Source: Larkinella sp. C7
GTDB lineage: Bacteria; Bacteroidota; Bacteroidia; Cytophagales; Spirosomataceae
NCBI RefSeq assembly: GCF_006149005.1
Contig: NZ_VBSL01000002.1
Span: 248,001 to 312,000, forward strand
Length of the DNA: 64,000 nt
Direction of reading: 5' to 3'
Shown here: positions 1 through 8,190 of the stretch, piece by piece
Numbering within the stretch: position 1 is the first letter of the stretch
Layout of the letters: the number at the start of each line of letters is the position of its first letter
The notes under the pieces: model-generated
The model's database searches: none
What the model saw: the letters and a program-made list of their open reading frames with translations, nothing else
What the model was told of the DNA's origin: nothing
Translations under genes and position numbers: made by a program

Positions 1-2
1 CC

Positions 3-266
3 GTAGCCACCATTATTTTGAATGGCTATATGCACCAACTGAAAAAGACGGAACGAAGCAGCAAAATCCGGCGCTCCAAGCTTTCGAAGAAGGAGAAAGA
101 AATCCTGCAGTTTTTGGTCGATGGCATGAGCAGCCGTGAAATTGCCGAAAAACTCCAGCTTTCGGTCCGAACCGTCGACAACCACCGCGCCAACATGATG
201 CGTCGCCTTCAGGTGAAGAATGCTGCCGAACTGGTGAAGATGGCCGTCGAAGAAAAATTGATTTAA
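3..266 (+). CDS. C-terminal part of a LuxR/NarL-type HTH regulator (5' end outside window)
   Basis: The reading frame is open back to the window edge, so this is the 3' end of a longer gene; the TTG at 18 is unlikely to be the real start. The visible 80 or so residues form a LuxR-type helix-turn-helix: LSKKEKEILQFLVDGMSSRE, then IAEKLQLSVRTVDNHR and a final NAAELVKMAVEEKLI. This is the DNA-binding output domain of NarL/FixJ response regulators. A receiver domain upstream is expected but not visible. The gene ends 137 nt before the peroxiredoxin gene, which seems to have its own promoter, so an operon is not indicated. Confidence 0.85.
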   Translation, partial: VATIILNGYMHQLKKTERSSKIRRSKLSKKEKEILQFLVDGMSSREIAEKLQLSVRTVDNHRANMMRRLQVKNAAELVKMAVEEKLI

Positions 267-345
267 AAAACCATTTTATGCAAAGGTAGTGTTATCAATC
301 TGCGGTCTTTGTCGTTCAGAGATCCGCACTGTTGATAATTCGTTT

Positions 346-382
346 TACATTTGTGTAACCAACACTATAGTATAACTATAGT
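346..382 (+). promoter_or_regulatory. Peroxiredoxin promoter (-7 element) and repeated 8-bp palindrome
   Basis: TACATTTG at 346-353 fits the Bacteroidota -7 consensus TAnnTTTG; no convincing -33 TTG is placed for it. Just downstream, the self-complementary octamer ACTATAGT occurs twice (364-371 and 375-382). The copies are 11 bp apart, about one helical turn, and lie between the likely start site and the ATG at 404. This looks like a repressor or activator operator; no regulator is identified. Confidence 0.5.
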
Positions 383-403
383 AATAACCAAACCTCTTTT
401 ATT

Positions 404-1039
404 ATGGCACTCCGATTAGGTGACATCGCCCCGGATTTTACGGCAGAGACCACCGAGGGTACGATCAATTTTCACGAATGGCTGGGAAATTCCTGGGGTA
501 TGATCTTTTCCCACCCCGCCGACTTTACGCCGGTTTGTACGACGGAATTGGGCCGAACCGCCCAACTGACTGACGAGTTTGCAAAACGTGGCGTGAAGGT
601 GATTGCGGTCAGCGTTGACCCGCTTGAGTCGCACACCGAATGGGTGAAAGACATCAACGAAACCCAGAATACGACGGTTAACTTTCCGATGATTGCCGAT
701 AAAGACCGTCAGGTGGCCGAATTATATGATATGATCCACCCGAACGCCAGCGAAAAATCAACGGTTCGGTCGGTGTTTATCATCGGTCCTGATAAAAAAA
801 TCAAACTGACTTTGACCTATCCCGCTTCAACGGGCCGGAACTTCACGGAGATTCTGCGGGTCATCGATTCATTGCAGTTAACCGCTAACTACCAGGTGGC
901 CACGCCCGCCGACTGGACAGAAGGCCAGGATGTGATTGTGGTTCCGGCGGTTAGCACGGAAGACGCCATCAAGAAATTCCCGAAAGGCGTTACCATCGTT
1001 AAACCGTATCTGCGGACCACCCCGCAGCCGAATAAGTAA
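404..1039 (+). CDS. Peroxiredoxin, 1-Cys (Prx6) type
   Basis: Cytoplasmic thiol peroxidase that reduces hydrogen peroxide and organic peroxides. The 211 residues match the Prx6 subgroup in length. The peroxidatic cysteine is Cys45 in the motif HPADFTPVCTTELG, with the AhpC/TSA fold at roughly residues 5-150 and the C-terminal 1-cysPrx extension at about 155-205. No second resolving cysteine is visible, consistent with a 1-Cys mechanism. It is monocistronic: its own -7 element lies upstream and a long hairpin follows within 25 nt. A duplicated palindrome in the leader suggests specific, perhaps redox-linked, control (inference). Confidence 0.93.
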   Translation: MALRLGDIAPDFTAETTEGTINFHEWLGNSWGMIFSHPADFTPVCTTELGRTAQLTDEFAKRGVKVIAVSVDPLESHTEWVKDINETQNTTVNFPMIADKDRQVAELYDMIHPNASEKSTVRSVFIIGPDKKIKLTLTYPASTGRNFTEILRVIDSLQLTANYQVATPADWTEGQDVIVVPAVSTEDAIKKFPKGVTIVKPYLRTTPQPNK

Positions 1040-1062
1040 AAATAGAACTGGATTTATAGAGC

Positions 1063-1145
1063 ATGTTAAATGATGAATGCTAAATGTAAAAGAGAAGGAC
1101 AATGAACTCCTTTTACATTTAACATTCATCATTTAACATTTTTTA
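1063..1145. repeat. Long imperfect intergenic inverted repeat after the peroxiredoxin gene
   Basis: The left arm (1063-1094) and right arm (1107-1139) pair over about 30 bp around a roughly 12-nt loop. Each arm is built from degenerate repeats of the kind TTAAATGATGAATGTTAAATG. A T-rich run follows at 1138-1152. It starts 23 nt after the stop codon and probably acts as a terminator or mRNA 3' stabiliser. It belongs to the class of long 3'-end palindromes scattered through this window. Confidence 0.8.
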
Positions 1146-1330
1146 TTTTTTATTTATTGGATCGGGTTTACCAAAACGGTTCTATGGGTAGGTGATACTA
1201 GATTTTCCGGGGCTTCAGCGTCGGCAGTATCTGTCATAAGTTAAACCGAAACAGGAATTTTCGCTCACTATCCGGAACATTCTCCGGAGACTGTAGTTCT
1301 GACTTTGTCTAACAAAACTTAAACAATGTT

Positions 1331-1603
1331 ATGAACGTACTAGAGCGCAATCGGGAAAAAGGTTCGGTGAAAAACCCGAATCCAGAGCACAAAGAAGGCC
1401 CAGTCGCTGAGGCCATTGAGGATCAAACCGCAAAAATACCTTCTGACGTTTTTTTGTGGGCTGCTGTGGCATCCATGGGCGTTTCCTTATTCTACAAATT
1501 TCAGAGTGAAAATGACAAGGCTTTATTCGTTGGCCAATGGGCTGCTCCCTTTTTGTTGTTGGGTTTATACAACAAAATTGTGAAACTGGAAGGACACGAT
1601 TAA
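1331..1603 (+). CDS. Small membrane protein, function unknown
   Basis: A 90-residue protein. The first 35 residues are polar and charged (NREKGSVKNPNPEHKEGP). Two hydrophobic stretches follow, about residues 40-55 (VFLWAAVASMGVSLFY) and 65-80 (VGQWAAPFLLLGLYNKIV), so two membrane segments or a hairpin in the inner membrane are likely. I do not recognise a named family, though similar small proteins are common in Cytophagales. It stands alone between a long AT-rich gap and a terminator hairpin at 1623-1672. ATG at 1331 is the only sensible start. Confidence 0.65.
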   Translation: MNVLERNREKGSVKNPNPEHKEGPVAEAIEDQTAKIPSDVFLWAAVASMGVSLFYKFQSENDKALFVGQWAAPFLLLGLYNKIVKLEGHD

Positions 1604-1622
1604 TCCGAAAAACCGTTTCAAC

Positions 1623-1680
1623 CGGAGTAAAGAGAAGAGGAATCATAAACAATCCTGTTCATCTTTACTCCGTTCTTTTT
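1623..1680 (+). terminator. Terminator hairpin after the small membrane protein gene
   Basis: CGGAGTAAAGA (1623-1633) pairs perfectly with TCTTTACTCCG (1662-1672) across a 28-nt loop and is followed by TTCTTTTT. It sits 20 nt after the stop codon at 1601-1603. Confidence 0.7.
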
Positions 1681-1724
1681 ACCCTCCTTTCCCCCACTTC
1701 TTTTTTCCATCGTCCTTTTGTCGT

Positions 1725-1732
1725 TATTTTTG
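1725..1732 (+). promoter_or_regulatory. -7 element TATTTTTG abutting the GH25 start codon
   Basis: TATTTTTG fits TAnnTTTG exactly and ends 6 nt before the ATG at 1739, placing the expected start site at or next to the start codon. No clear -33 TTG lies 17-23 nt upstream, so the support is only the -7 half. Confidence 0.4.
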
Positions 1733-1738
1733 TCCGGT

Positions 1739-2524
1739 ATGAGCCGGATTGTGCTATTTATCTATAGGAAGAGGAAATTACTGGTCTGGCCGTTGCTAGT
1801 GCTTTCGTTGGTTCTGGTCGGGCTCTGGTGGAATCGTTCGCTGAAGAAAGTCAATGAATTGCAATGGGAGTTTGTAAACAGATACGGGATTCGAATGCCG
1901 TTGAAGTATACGATTCACGGTATTGATGTCTCTCACCACAACAACCGCATCAACTGGCAGCGGGTTTCTCAGGTGCAGGCCCGGGGCGTTGGGCTGCAAT
2001 TTGTCTTTGTCAAAGCCACCGAAGGCGCATCGCTCGTCGACCGGCGATTCAAACACAACTGGCAGGAAGCCCGAAAAGCAGGCCTGAAACGGGGTGCCTA
2101 CCACTTCTTCCACCCGAAACGCGATCCCGTAAAACAGGCTCAGAATTTTATCAAAACCGTTACGCTCAAACCCGGCGACTTTGCCCCCGTGCTCGACTTC
2201 GAACGGAACGCCAAAGGTACCGTTCCGGCGGAGAAACTCATTGCCGACATCCGGGTCTGGCTGCGGCTGGTGGAAGACCATTACGGCACCAAACCAATTA
2301 TTTATGTCAACCGGCACTTTTATTTACTCTACATTGCCGGTAATTTTGACGACTATCCGCTCTGGATTGCCGATTATTCTTCCGACCACCCCCGGCATTT
2401 TAAAGCGGAGCGGTTGTACATTTGGCAACACAATGAAAAAGGTTCGGTGGATGGCATTCGCGGGAAAGTCGATTTTAACGTGTTTGTCTGCGAACCAGAC
2501 CGATTGAACGAAATTTCTCTTTGA
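1739..2524 (+). CDS. Membrane-anchored GH25 muramidase (lysozyme)
   Basis: Glycoside hydrolase family 25 enzymes cut the MurNAc-GlcNAc bond of peptidoglycan. After a short N-terminus a hydrophobic anchor or uncleaved signal ([18 protein letters not shown]) points to a periplasmic enzyme held in the inner membrane. The GH25 domain starts at about residue 60 with [13 protein letters not shown] (Asp63) and includes FVKATEG, GAYHFF, the catalytic DFE (Asp153, Glu155), IIYVN, LWIADY and WQH. All expected active-site motifs are present. The ATG at 1739 is preferred over the in-frame TTG at 1718. The stop overlaps the run-up to pgi: TTTGAACCC, with the pgi ATG 12 nt later, so co-transcription with pgi is likely. 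Confidence 0.88.
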   Translation: MSRIVLFIYRKRKLLVWPLLVLSLVLVGLWWNRSLKKVNELQWEFVNRYGIRMPLKYTIHGIDVSHHNNRINWQRVSQVQARGVGLQFVFVKATEGASLVDRRFKHNWQEARKAGLKRGAYHFFHPKRDPVKQAQNFIKTVTLKPGDFAPVLDFERNAKGTVPAEKLIADIRVWLRLVEDHYGTKPIIYVNRHFYLLYIAGNFDDYPLWIADYSSDHPRHFKAERLYIWQHNEKGSVDGIRGKVDFNVFVCEPDRLNEISL

Positions 2525-2535
2525 ACCCATTCAAC

Positions 2536-4206
2536 ATGTTACCGACCCACTCTTTTCTTCAACTTCCTGCTTATCAGGAACTCCAGAACCATTTCGAGCA
2601 ACTTAAGGGACAACACCTGCGGGATTTATTTGCGGAGAACCCCCATCGATTTACGGATTTTTCACTGCGGTTTGAAGACATTCTGGTCGATTTCTCCAAA
2701 AACCGGATTACCGCCGAAACCATGCAACTGCTGCGTCAACTGGCGGGGCAGGCGGGTCTCTACGAAGCCATTGAAAAAATGTTTTCCGGCGACGCTATCA
2801 ACGTTACCGAAAACCGTGCTGTGTTGCACGTCGCCCTGCGGAACCGTTCCAACACGCCGGTGCTGGTCGATGGAAACGATGTGATGCCGGATGTCAATGC
2901 GGTTCTGGACAAAATGGAGGCTTTTTCGCATCGCATCAGCTCAGGTGACTGGAAAGGGTATACCGGCAAACCGATCACGCAAATCGTCAACATCGGTATT
3001 GGCGGTTCGGATCTGGGGCCGGTAATGGTCACGGAAGCCCTGAAACCGTATGCGCTTCAGAAAGACGGAAAACCGCAGTTGCAGGTGTATTTTGTGTCGA
3101 ATGTCGATGGCGTACACATTTACGAAACCCTGCAAAAGCTCGATCCGGAAACCACACTGTTCATGATTGCGTCAAAAACCTTCACGACGCAGGAAACGAT
3201 GGCCAATGCCCATTCGGCCCGCGACTGGTTCCTGAGTCACGCCAATGACGAATCGGCGGTGGCGAAACATTTCGTGGCCATTTCGACCAATAAAACCGAA
3301 GTCGAAAAATTTGGCATCGATCCTGAAAACATGTTTGGGTTCTGGGATTGGGTCGGTGGGCGCTACTCCCTCTGGTCGGCCATCGGTCTGTCGATTGCCT
3401 GCTACATTGGTTTCGACAACTTTGCCGAACTGCTTGAAGGGGGCCATGCGATGGATCTGCATTTTAAGAATACCCCCATCGAAGAAAATATCCCGGTGAC
3501 GCTGGCACTGCTGGGCATCTGGTACAACAACTTTTTTGGAGCCGAATCACACGCCATTCTGCCCTACGACCAGTACATGCACCGGTTTGCGGCCTATTTC
3601 CAGCAGGGTGACATGGAAAGCAACGGCAAATCCGTCGACCGCAACGGCGAGCCGACGGCCTACCAGACCGGGCCGGTGATCTGGGGAGAACCCGGCACCA
3701 ACGGGCAACACGCCTTTTACCAACTGATTCACCAGGGCACGAAGCTGATTCCCTGCGATTTCATTGCCCCCGCCATCAGCCAGCGTCCACTGGGCGAACA
3801 CCACAACATGCTGCTGTCCAACTTCTTCGCCCAAACCGAAGCCCTGATGAATGGCAAATCCGGGGAAGAAGTAGTAGGGGAACTGGTGAAAGCCGGAAAA
3901 AAGGAAGAGGAAGTGGCTTTACTGATGCCCTTCAAGGTGTTTTCCGGAAACCGACCTACCAACTCGATTCTGGTGAAGAAAATCACGCCAAGAACACTTG
4001 GCAGCCTGATAGCGATGTATGAACACAAAATTTTCACGCAAGGCATCATCTGGAATATCTTCAGTTTTGATCAGTGGGGCGTCGAGCTGGGCAAACAACT
4101 GGCCAATCGCATCCTGCCCGAACTCGCCGACAACCGGCCGGTTTCATCGCACGACAGTTCGACCAACGGCCTGATCAATTCCTACAAAGAATGGAGACAA
4201 CTTTAA
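2536..4206 (+). CDS. pgi: Glucose-6-phosphate isomerase
   Basis: Interconverts glucose 6-phosphate and fructose 6-phosphate in glycolysis and gluconeogenesis; cytoplasmic. The 556-residue length matches the long, E. coli/eukaryote-type PGI. Visible signatures are [17 protein letters not shown] (sugar-phosphate site), [14 protein letters not shown], the PGI signature [29 protein letters not shown] and [13 protein letters not shown] near the C-terminus. The start at 2536 is chosen because the upstream in-frame TTG at 2521 overlaps the GH25 stop and adds only five residues. It follows the GH25 gene by 11 nt and ends in a strong terminator. Confidence 0.97.
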   Translation: MLPTHSFLQLPAYQELQNHFEQLKGQHLRDLFAENPHRFTDFSLRFEDILVDFSKNRITAETMQLLRQLAGQAGLYEAIEKMFSGDAINVTENRAVLHVALRNRSNTPVLVDGNDVMPDVNAVLDKMEAFSHRISSGDWKGYTGKPITQIVNIGIGGSDLGPVMVTEALKPYALQKDGKPQLQVYFVSNVDGVHIYETLQKLDPETTLFMIASKTFTTQETMANAHSARDWFLSHANDESAVAKHFVAISTNKTEVEKFGIDPENMFGFWDWVGGRYSLWSAIGLSIACYIGFDNFAELLEGGHAMDLHFKNTPIEENIPVTLALLGIWYNNFFGAESHAILPYDQYMHRFAAYFQQGDMESNGKSVDRNGEPTAYQTGPVIWGEPGTNGQHAFYQLIHQGTKLIPCDFIAPAISQRPLGEHHNMLLSNFFAQTEALMNGKSGEEVVGELVKAGKKEEEVALLMPFKVFSGNRPTNSILVKKITPRTLGSLIAMYEHKIFTQGIIWNIFSFDQWGVELGKQLANRILPELADNRPVSSHDSSTNGLINSYKEWRQL

Positions 4207-4228
4207 ACAATCCAAGATTAGCAATGTT

Positions 4229-4264
4229 AATAAGGTGTATGCAATGCATACACCTTATTTTTTT
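4229..4264 (+). terminator. Rho-independent terminator of pgi
   Basis: A perfect 15-bp inverted repeat: AATAAGGTGTATGCA (4229-4243), one base, then its complement (4245-4259), followed by a T run to 4264. It starts 22 nt after the pgi stop. Confidence 0.9.
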
Positions 4265-4285
4265 ACAATTTCAAAAACTATTATC

Positions 4286-5047
4286 ATGATGAAACGCAAC
4301 AGTATCCTGCTTGCGGTGTGCCTTTTGGGAACGTGGAGCGCCAATGCTCAGAATAACATTTCTTCAGACACTACCAGAAATTCAGCGACAACAGTCGCTC
4401 CAACGAACAGCGCGACCTATTCGTCGACTCCAGCTACGACCAACTCGTATTCTTCAACGTCTACTACCGCTGACTACGGAAGTCGCCAGAGCCGTGTGAA
4501 GGCTGATAAACCGTACAAAGCCTTCACCGGTGGTATTTATGTGGGTGCCAACTCGACCCGGTACCGGGGTGAAGATGTGGACGGCGACAATCCTTCAGGA
4601 CGTCTGGGCTACCAGATCGGTGGTTTCGTTCGCGGTGGCGGCCGGATTTACGGACAATTGGGTGCAGAATATTTTGCTTCCAGTTCGAACTACTTCACGC
4701 CTGGCGATGGCGCTTCGGTTCAGGATATTTCGGGCCGTATCAACACCAAATGGTTGCAGATCCCGGCTTATATCGGGGTAAAACTGGCCCAGTCTGACCG
4801 TGGCATTTCTGCTGTTCGCTTCGCCGTCGGTGCTGAATATGCCAATCGGTTAAGCAGCAACAACACTGTCAATGTGGATGAAAATGAGATCAAAAGCGGA
4901 ACATTTCTGGGCCTGGTCAATCTGGGCTTTGATATGGGACCAGTCCTGATCGACCTTGTGTATCACCACGGTTTCTCCGATGCCATCAGCGGATTCAACA
5001 ATTCGCAGCGTCGGGCGCTGGGTGTCAATCTCGGCTTCAAGTTTTAA
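4286..5047 (+). CDS. Outer-membrane beta-barrel protein (porin/PorT-like), secreted
   Basis: The 253-residue product starts at tandem ATGs (4286 and 4289). A typical signal peptide, KRNSILLAVCLLGTWSANAQ, ends in a signal peptidase I site. A Ser/Thr/Asn-rich linker of about 50 residues follows. From about residue 75 to the end, alternating hydrophobic strands such as FTGGIYVGAN, RLGYQIGGFVR, IYGQLGAEYF and LGVNLGFKF end in the C-terminal aromatic residue typical of outer-membrane barrels. It resembles the Bacteroidota OMP_b-brl families, though the exact function is unknown. It stands alone between two terminators and has no receptor plug, so it is not a TonB-dependent receptor. Confidence 0.8.
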   Translation: MMKRNSILLAVCLLGTWSANAQNNISSDTTRNSATTVAPTNSATYSSTPATTNSYSSTSTTADYGSRQSRVKADKPYKAFTGGIYVGANSTRYRGEDVDGDNPSGRLGYQIGGFVRGGGRIYGQLGAEYFASSSNYFTPGDGASVQDISGRINTKWLQIPAYIGVKLAQSDRGISAVRFAVGAEYANRLSSNNTVNVDENEIKSGTFLGLVNLGFDMGPVLIDLVYHHGFSDAISGFNNSQRRALGVNLGFKF

Positions 5048-5067
5048 TACGCAGACTGTCCACTATA

Positions 5068-5106
5068 CAAACGGCGTCCCGACTTTGAGTCAGGACGCCG
5101 TTTTTG
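5068..5106. terminator. Bidirectional terminator between the barrel gene and hisS
   Basis: AAACGGCGTCC pairs with GGACGCCGTTT, with an inner GACT/AGTC extension and a TTGA loop, followed by TTTT on the plus strand and preceded by an A run that gives T residues on the minus strand. It lies between convergent gene ends (5047 and 5147). Confidence 0.88.
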
Positions 5107-5146
5107 TAACCCTGACGCGGCCAAAGGTTCTGCTGTCAGCGGTTAG

Positions 5147-6535
5147 TTAAATGGACTTGCTATGCGTGACCTCTTCCTGTAAACGCGCCACAATCTCGTC
5201 GGCCGTCAGCTTCTCCTGCTGCCCCGTCACCATATTTTTCAATCCCAACAACCCGGTTTGCAGTTCTTCCGAGCCAATCAGAACGACATACGGAATGCGT
5301 TTTGCATTCGCATAATCCAGTTGCTTTTTCACTTTGGCGGTATCCGGATACGCTTCCGACGGGATGTTCTGTGCCCGCAACTGGCTCAGCAACGGCAAGC
5401 CAAGCGAACGCCCTTCGGTATCGAGGTGAACCACCAGCACCTGCGTCGATTGCAAACCGGTTTCCGGAAACAGGTTCAGTTCTTCCATTACATCGTAAAT
5501 CCGGTCGACGCCCAGTGAAATGCCGACCCCCGACAAACCGGGCATACCGAATGCACCGGTGAGGTTGTCGTAACGGCCTCCCCCGCTGATGCTGCCGATC
5601 TGCACGCCATTGGCTTTTACCTCAAAAATGGCACCGGTATAATACGACAGACCGCGCGCCAGCGTCACGTCCAGTTGCATCCGGGCGTCGTTCAACCCAT
5701 ATTGGGCGACCAACTGCCAGACTTCTTCGAGTTCCGCAACGCCTTTCAGTCCCACCTCTGAAGAAGACAGCCAGCTTTTTAGTTGTTCGAAAGCCGCCTG
5801 CGCCTGATCCGGAAACTGAAACATCGGTTCCAGTTTAGCAATCGATTCATCGGAAAAACCGCGTTGTTTCAATTCCTCCACCACTTTTTCCTTTCCGATT
5901 TTATCCAGTTTATCGATGGCAATGGCCAGCAGTCCTTCCTGCCCGGCAGCACCCACTACCTCGGCAATGCCGGTCAGAATCTTGCGGTTATTGATTTTTA
6001 CGGTAAAATCCTGAATACCCAGATTTCGCAGGCTTTCGTGCAGCATCAGGACGATTTCGGCTTCGCACAACAGCGAATCCGTCCCGACCACATCGGCATC
6101 GCACTGTACAAACTCCCGATAGCGTCCTTTCTGGGGACGATCAGCACGCCAGACCGGCTGAATCTGGTACCGCTTGAACGGCATCGTCAGCGCGTGTCGG
6201 TTCATCACCACATAGCGGGCGAACGGAACCGTCAGGTCGTACCGAAGACCCTTTTCCGAAATTTTCAGGGTTAATTTGCGGGCATTTTCCTGCCAGTCGG
6301 TTTCGGTCAAATCCTTGGCGAAGTCGCCGGAATTGAGCACTTTAAACAGCAACTGATCGCCTTCTTCGCCATATTTCCCCATCAGAACCGACAGGTTTTC
6401 GAGGGTGGGTGTTTCAATGGGCTGAAAGCCGTATCGCCGGAACGTTTGCCGGATGGTTTCCAGCAAAAAGAGCCGTTTGCTCATCTGTTCCGGCCCAAAA
6501 TCGCGCGTGCCGCGGGGTAAACTCGGTTTTTGCAT
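5147..6535 (-). CDS. hisS: Histidyl-tRNA synthetase
   Basis: Class II aminoacyl-tRNA synthetase that charges tRNA-His; cytoplasmic. The 462 residues show the N-terminal SLPRGTRDFGPEQM, class II motif 2 (FVQCDADVVG region), the histidine-specific motif LARGLSYYTGAIFEV, motif 3 (GVGISLGVDRIYDVM) and a C-terminal anticodon-binding domain from about residue 355 (VLVVHLDTEG, LDYANAKRIPYVVLIGSEE). ATG at 6535 gives the standard start. The -7 octamer TATTTTTG lies 4 nt upstream, suggesting a leaderless mRNA. It is convergent with the barrel gene across a shared terminator. Confidence 0.97.
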   Translation of the reverse strand: MQKPSLPRGTRDFGPEQMSKRLFLLETIRQTFRRYGFQPIETPTLENLSVLMGKYGEEGDQLLFKVLNSGDFAKDLTETDWQENARKLTLKISEKGLRYDLTVPFARYVVMNRHALTMPFKRYQIQPVWRADRPQKGRYREFVQCDADVVGTDSLLCEAEIVLMLHESLRNLGIQDFTVKINNRKILTGIAEVVGAAGQEGLLAIAIDKLDKIGKEKVVEELKQRGFSDESIAKLEPMFQFPDQAQAAFEQLKSWLSSSEVGLKGVAELEEVWQLVAQYGLNDARMQLDVTLARGLSYYTGAIFEVKANGVQIGSISGGGRYDNLTGAFGMPGLSGVGISLGVDRIYDVMEELNLFPETGLQSTQVLVVHLDTEGRSLGLPLLSQLRAQNIPSEAYPDTAKVKKQLDYANAKRIPYVVLIGSEELQTGLLGLKNMVTGQQEKLTADEIVARLQEEVTHSKSI

Positions 6536-6539
6536 GTTG

Positions 6540-6547
6540 CAAAAATA
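6540..6547 (-). promoter_or_regulatory. -7 element TATTTTTG directly before hisS
   Basis: The reverse strand reads TATTTTTG, CAAC, then ATG (6535). This fits TAnnTTTG and would start transcription at about the A of the start codon. No -33 TTG is found at the right spacing. Confidence 0.45.
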
Positions 6548-6631
6548 GCAAGCTGGACGGAGTTTTCAGCAGGCTGTTTGCAGGAACCTGCACCTACCCC
6601 GGCATCGAGTCAGATTAGTACCAATAAAAAA

Positions 6632-6662
6632 TTGATTTTCTGCGGTATTTCCGCTAATTTTG
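6632..6662 (+). promoter_or_regulatory. Promoter of the 54-codon gene
   Basis: TTG at 6632-6634, a 20-nt spacer, then TAATTTTG at 6655-6662, a full match to the Bacteroidota promoter pattern. The predicted start near 6668 gives a leader of about 30 nt. Confidence 0.65.
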
Positions 6663-6700
6663 CGGACAATTTGGATTAAACGGACTAATTACATACAATC

Positions 6701-6865
6701 ATGGGAGTAACAGCACTGAAACGCAAAGACCAAAAAAATAAAGCCCGGGCTAACAACAAAATTGCGCGTATCAAACAACTATTGCGTCGCCCGGACGTGA
6801 AAAACGTTGATGTAGAAGCCATCAAGGCGTCTTTTGCCGAAAAGAAAAGCCAGGCCGCAGCGTAA
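6701..6865 (+). CDS. 54-residue basic protein, possibly ribosome-associated
   Basis: An ATG-to-TAA frame of 54 codons with a good promoter upstream. The product starts MGVTALKRKDQKNKARANNK and continues with IARIKQLLRRPDVKNVDVEA and a Lys/Ala-rich tail. It is strongly basic, has no signal or membrane segment, and its amphipathic IARIKQLL helix and KNKARANNK stretch look like an RNA-binding ribosomal protein. I recall short conserved proteins of this kind across Bacteroidota but cannot name it with certainty. Candidates are a phylum-specific small ribosomal protein or an rRNA-associated factor. It stands alone, convergent with the next gene at 6935. Confidence 0.8.
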   Translation: MGVTALKRKDQKNKARANNKIARIKQLLRRPDVKNVDVEAIKASFAEKKSQAAA

Positions 6866-6934
6866 GTGAAAAGCGGTTATCAGTGGGTAGTATCGCACTG
6901 TTTTCTGAAAACGGAGGATCATTCGATTGCCTCG

Positions 6935-7273
6935 TCACGCTCGACGGACGGGGTTTTCTTTTTTAAGCCGTTCCCGCAGCATCTTTTTCAGGTACCGGCG
7001 GATAGTCCGGCGGTTTTCGATCTGCATCCGGAAAATAATGGCCTGACCAAACAGGGAAAGCCCGGCGTTGATAACCACCAGACTGTAGGTTCCCAGCAAA
7101 AACCACCGGCTGAAGGACTCGCCGGTATGTTTCAGATTGGCGGCTTCACTGAAAACGCACAAGCCATAGCCAATCAGAATCAGACTGAAAGGAGCCAGCA
7201 GAAGCCATTTGGTGCGGGTACTCATCCGCTTGATGAGTCGCCGACCGGGCGGTTTAGAGGGAGCAACAGCCAT
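6935..7273 (-). CDS. Small two-span membrane protein, function unknown
   Basis: A 112-residue protein. A basic N-terminus (PSKPPGRRLIKRMSTRTKW) precedes one hydrophobic segment (LLLAPFSLILIGYGLCVF, about 24-41) and a second (RWFLLGTYSLVVINAGLSLF, about 56-76). A highly basic cytoplasmic tail follows (RRTIRRYLKKMLRERLKK). The positive-inside pattern supports both ends in the cytoplasm. I recognise no family. Codon use and position between convergent and divergent neighbours support a real gene. An internal Met at residue 17 is an alternative start. Confidence 0.6.
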   Translation of the reverse strand: MAVAPSKPPGRRLIKRMSTRTKWLLLAPFSLILIGYGLCVFSEAANLKHTGESFSRWFLLGTYSLVVINAGLSLFGQAIIFRMQIENRRTIRRYLKKMLRERLKKENPVRRA

Positions 7274-7421
7274 CGTAAATCTAACAACAAGTGATCAAAG
7301 CTCTAATTTAACAGACTAAATCTCATTTTATCCGTAAATCTGTTAATTATTGCGTATTCGGCCCCATCGCCGGTTGGGGTTCATCGATAAGATCCGGGTT
7401 CCGGCGGTGTTTTTCCGTGGT

Positions 7422-8186
7422 ATGAAACATCTCATCAGCTTTATTTTAAAAACCGTACCGCGCCCGGTCCTGCAGCGGGTCAGCCATTACGCCATGAAGG
7501 TGATGATGGTTTTCTACCGGGGCAACAACGTCGAGTGTACGGTTTGCAGCAAACATTTTCGGGAGTTTATGCCCTACGGCCGGAACATTCCGCGTCCGAA
7601 TGCCCTGTGTCCGAACTGCTTAGCCCTGGAGCGCCACCGGCTGATGAACCTCTACCTGCAGCGAAAAACCAATTTCTACCGCGACCCACTGAAAGTGCTG
7701 CACGTTGCGCCCGAACATTGTTTTATCGACCGGTTCGAGAAACTGCCGAATCTGGATTACATCACCGCCGACATCGAATCGCCCCTGGCGAAAATAAAAA
7801 TGGACATTCACCAGATTCCATTTCCGGACAATACCTTCGATGTGGCGTTTTGTAACCACGTCATGGAACACGTCGAGGATGATGCCAAAGCCAGCAGTGA
7901 ACTGTATCGGGTGTTGAAACCGGGGGGCTGGGCCATCATTCAGTCGCCGATCGACTACACCCGCGAAACCACTTTCGAAGACGCCACCATTACCGATCCG
8001 AAAGAACGGGAGCGGCTTTTCTGGCAAAGCGACCACGTCCGGCTTTTTGGCCGCGATTACGCCCAACGGTTGGCCAAAGGCGGTTTTACCGTCGTGGAAG
8101 ACCGCTTTGTGTTCGAACTCCCCAAAGAAGAAGTGAAACGGTTTTCGCTGCCCGCCGGGGAAGTAATTTATCTCTGCAAAAAGTAA
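7422..8186 (+). CDS. SAM-dependent methyltransferase with N-terminal zinc knuckle
   Basis: A class I methyltransferase of about 254 residues. The N-terminal part carries two cysteine pairs (CTVCSKHF and LCPNCLALERHR) that likely bind zinc. The Rossmann-like domain follows: motif I region VLHVAPEHCF, acidic loop YITADI, motif IV DVAFCNHVMEHVED and ELYRVLKPGGWAI. Methyltransferases of this layout often lie near sugar or cell-envelope genes; here an epimerase and a glycosyltransferase follow on the other strand. The substrate is unknown. ATG at 7422 is preferred; an upstream in-frame start at 7350 would add 24 residues without clear support. It ends 4 nt before the convergent epimerase stop. Confidence 0.85.
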   Translation: MKHLISFILKTVPRPVLQRVSHYAMKVMMVFYRGNNVECTVCSKHFREFMPYGRNIPRPNALCPNCLALERHRLMNLYLQRKTNFYRDPLKVLHVAPEHCFIDRFEKLPNLDYITADIESPLAKIKMDIHQIPFPDNTFDVAFCNHVMEHVEDDAKASSELYRVLKPGGWAIIQSPIDYTRETTFEDATITDPKERERLFWQSDHVRLFGRDYAQRLAKGGFTVVEDRFVFELPKEEVKRFSLPAGEVIYLCKK

Positions 8187-8190
8187 GTCG

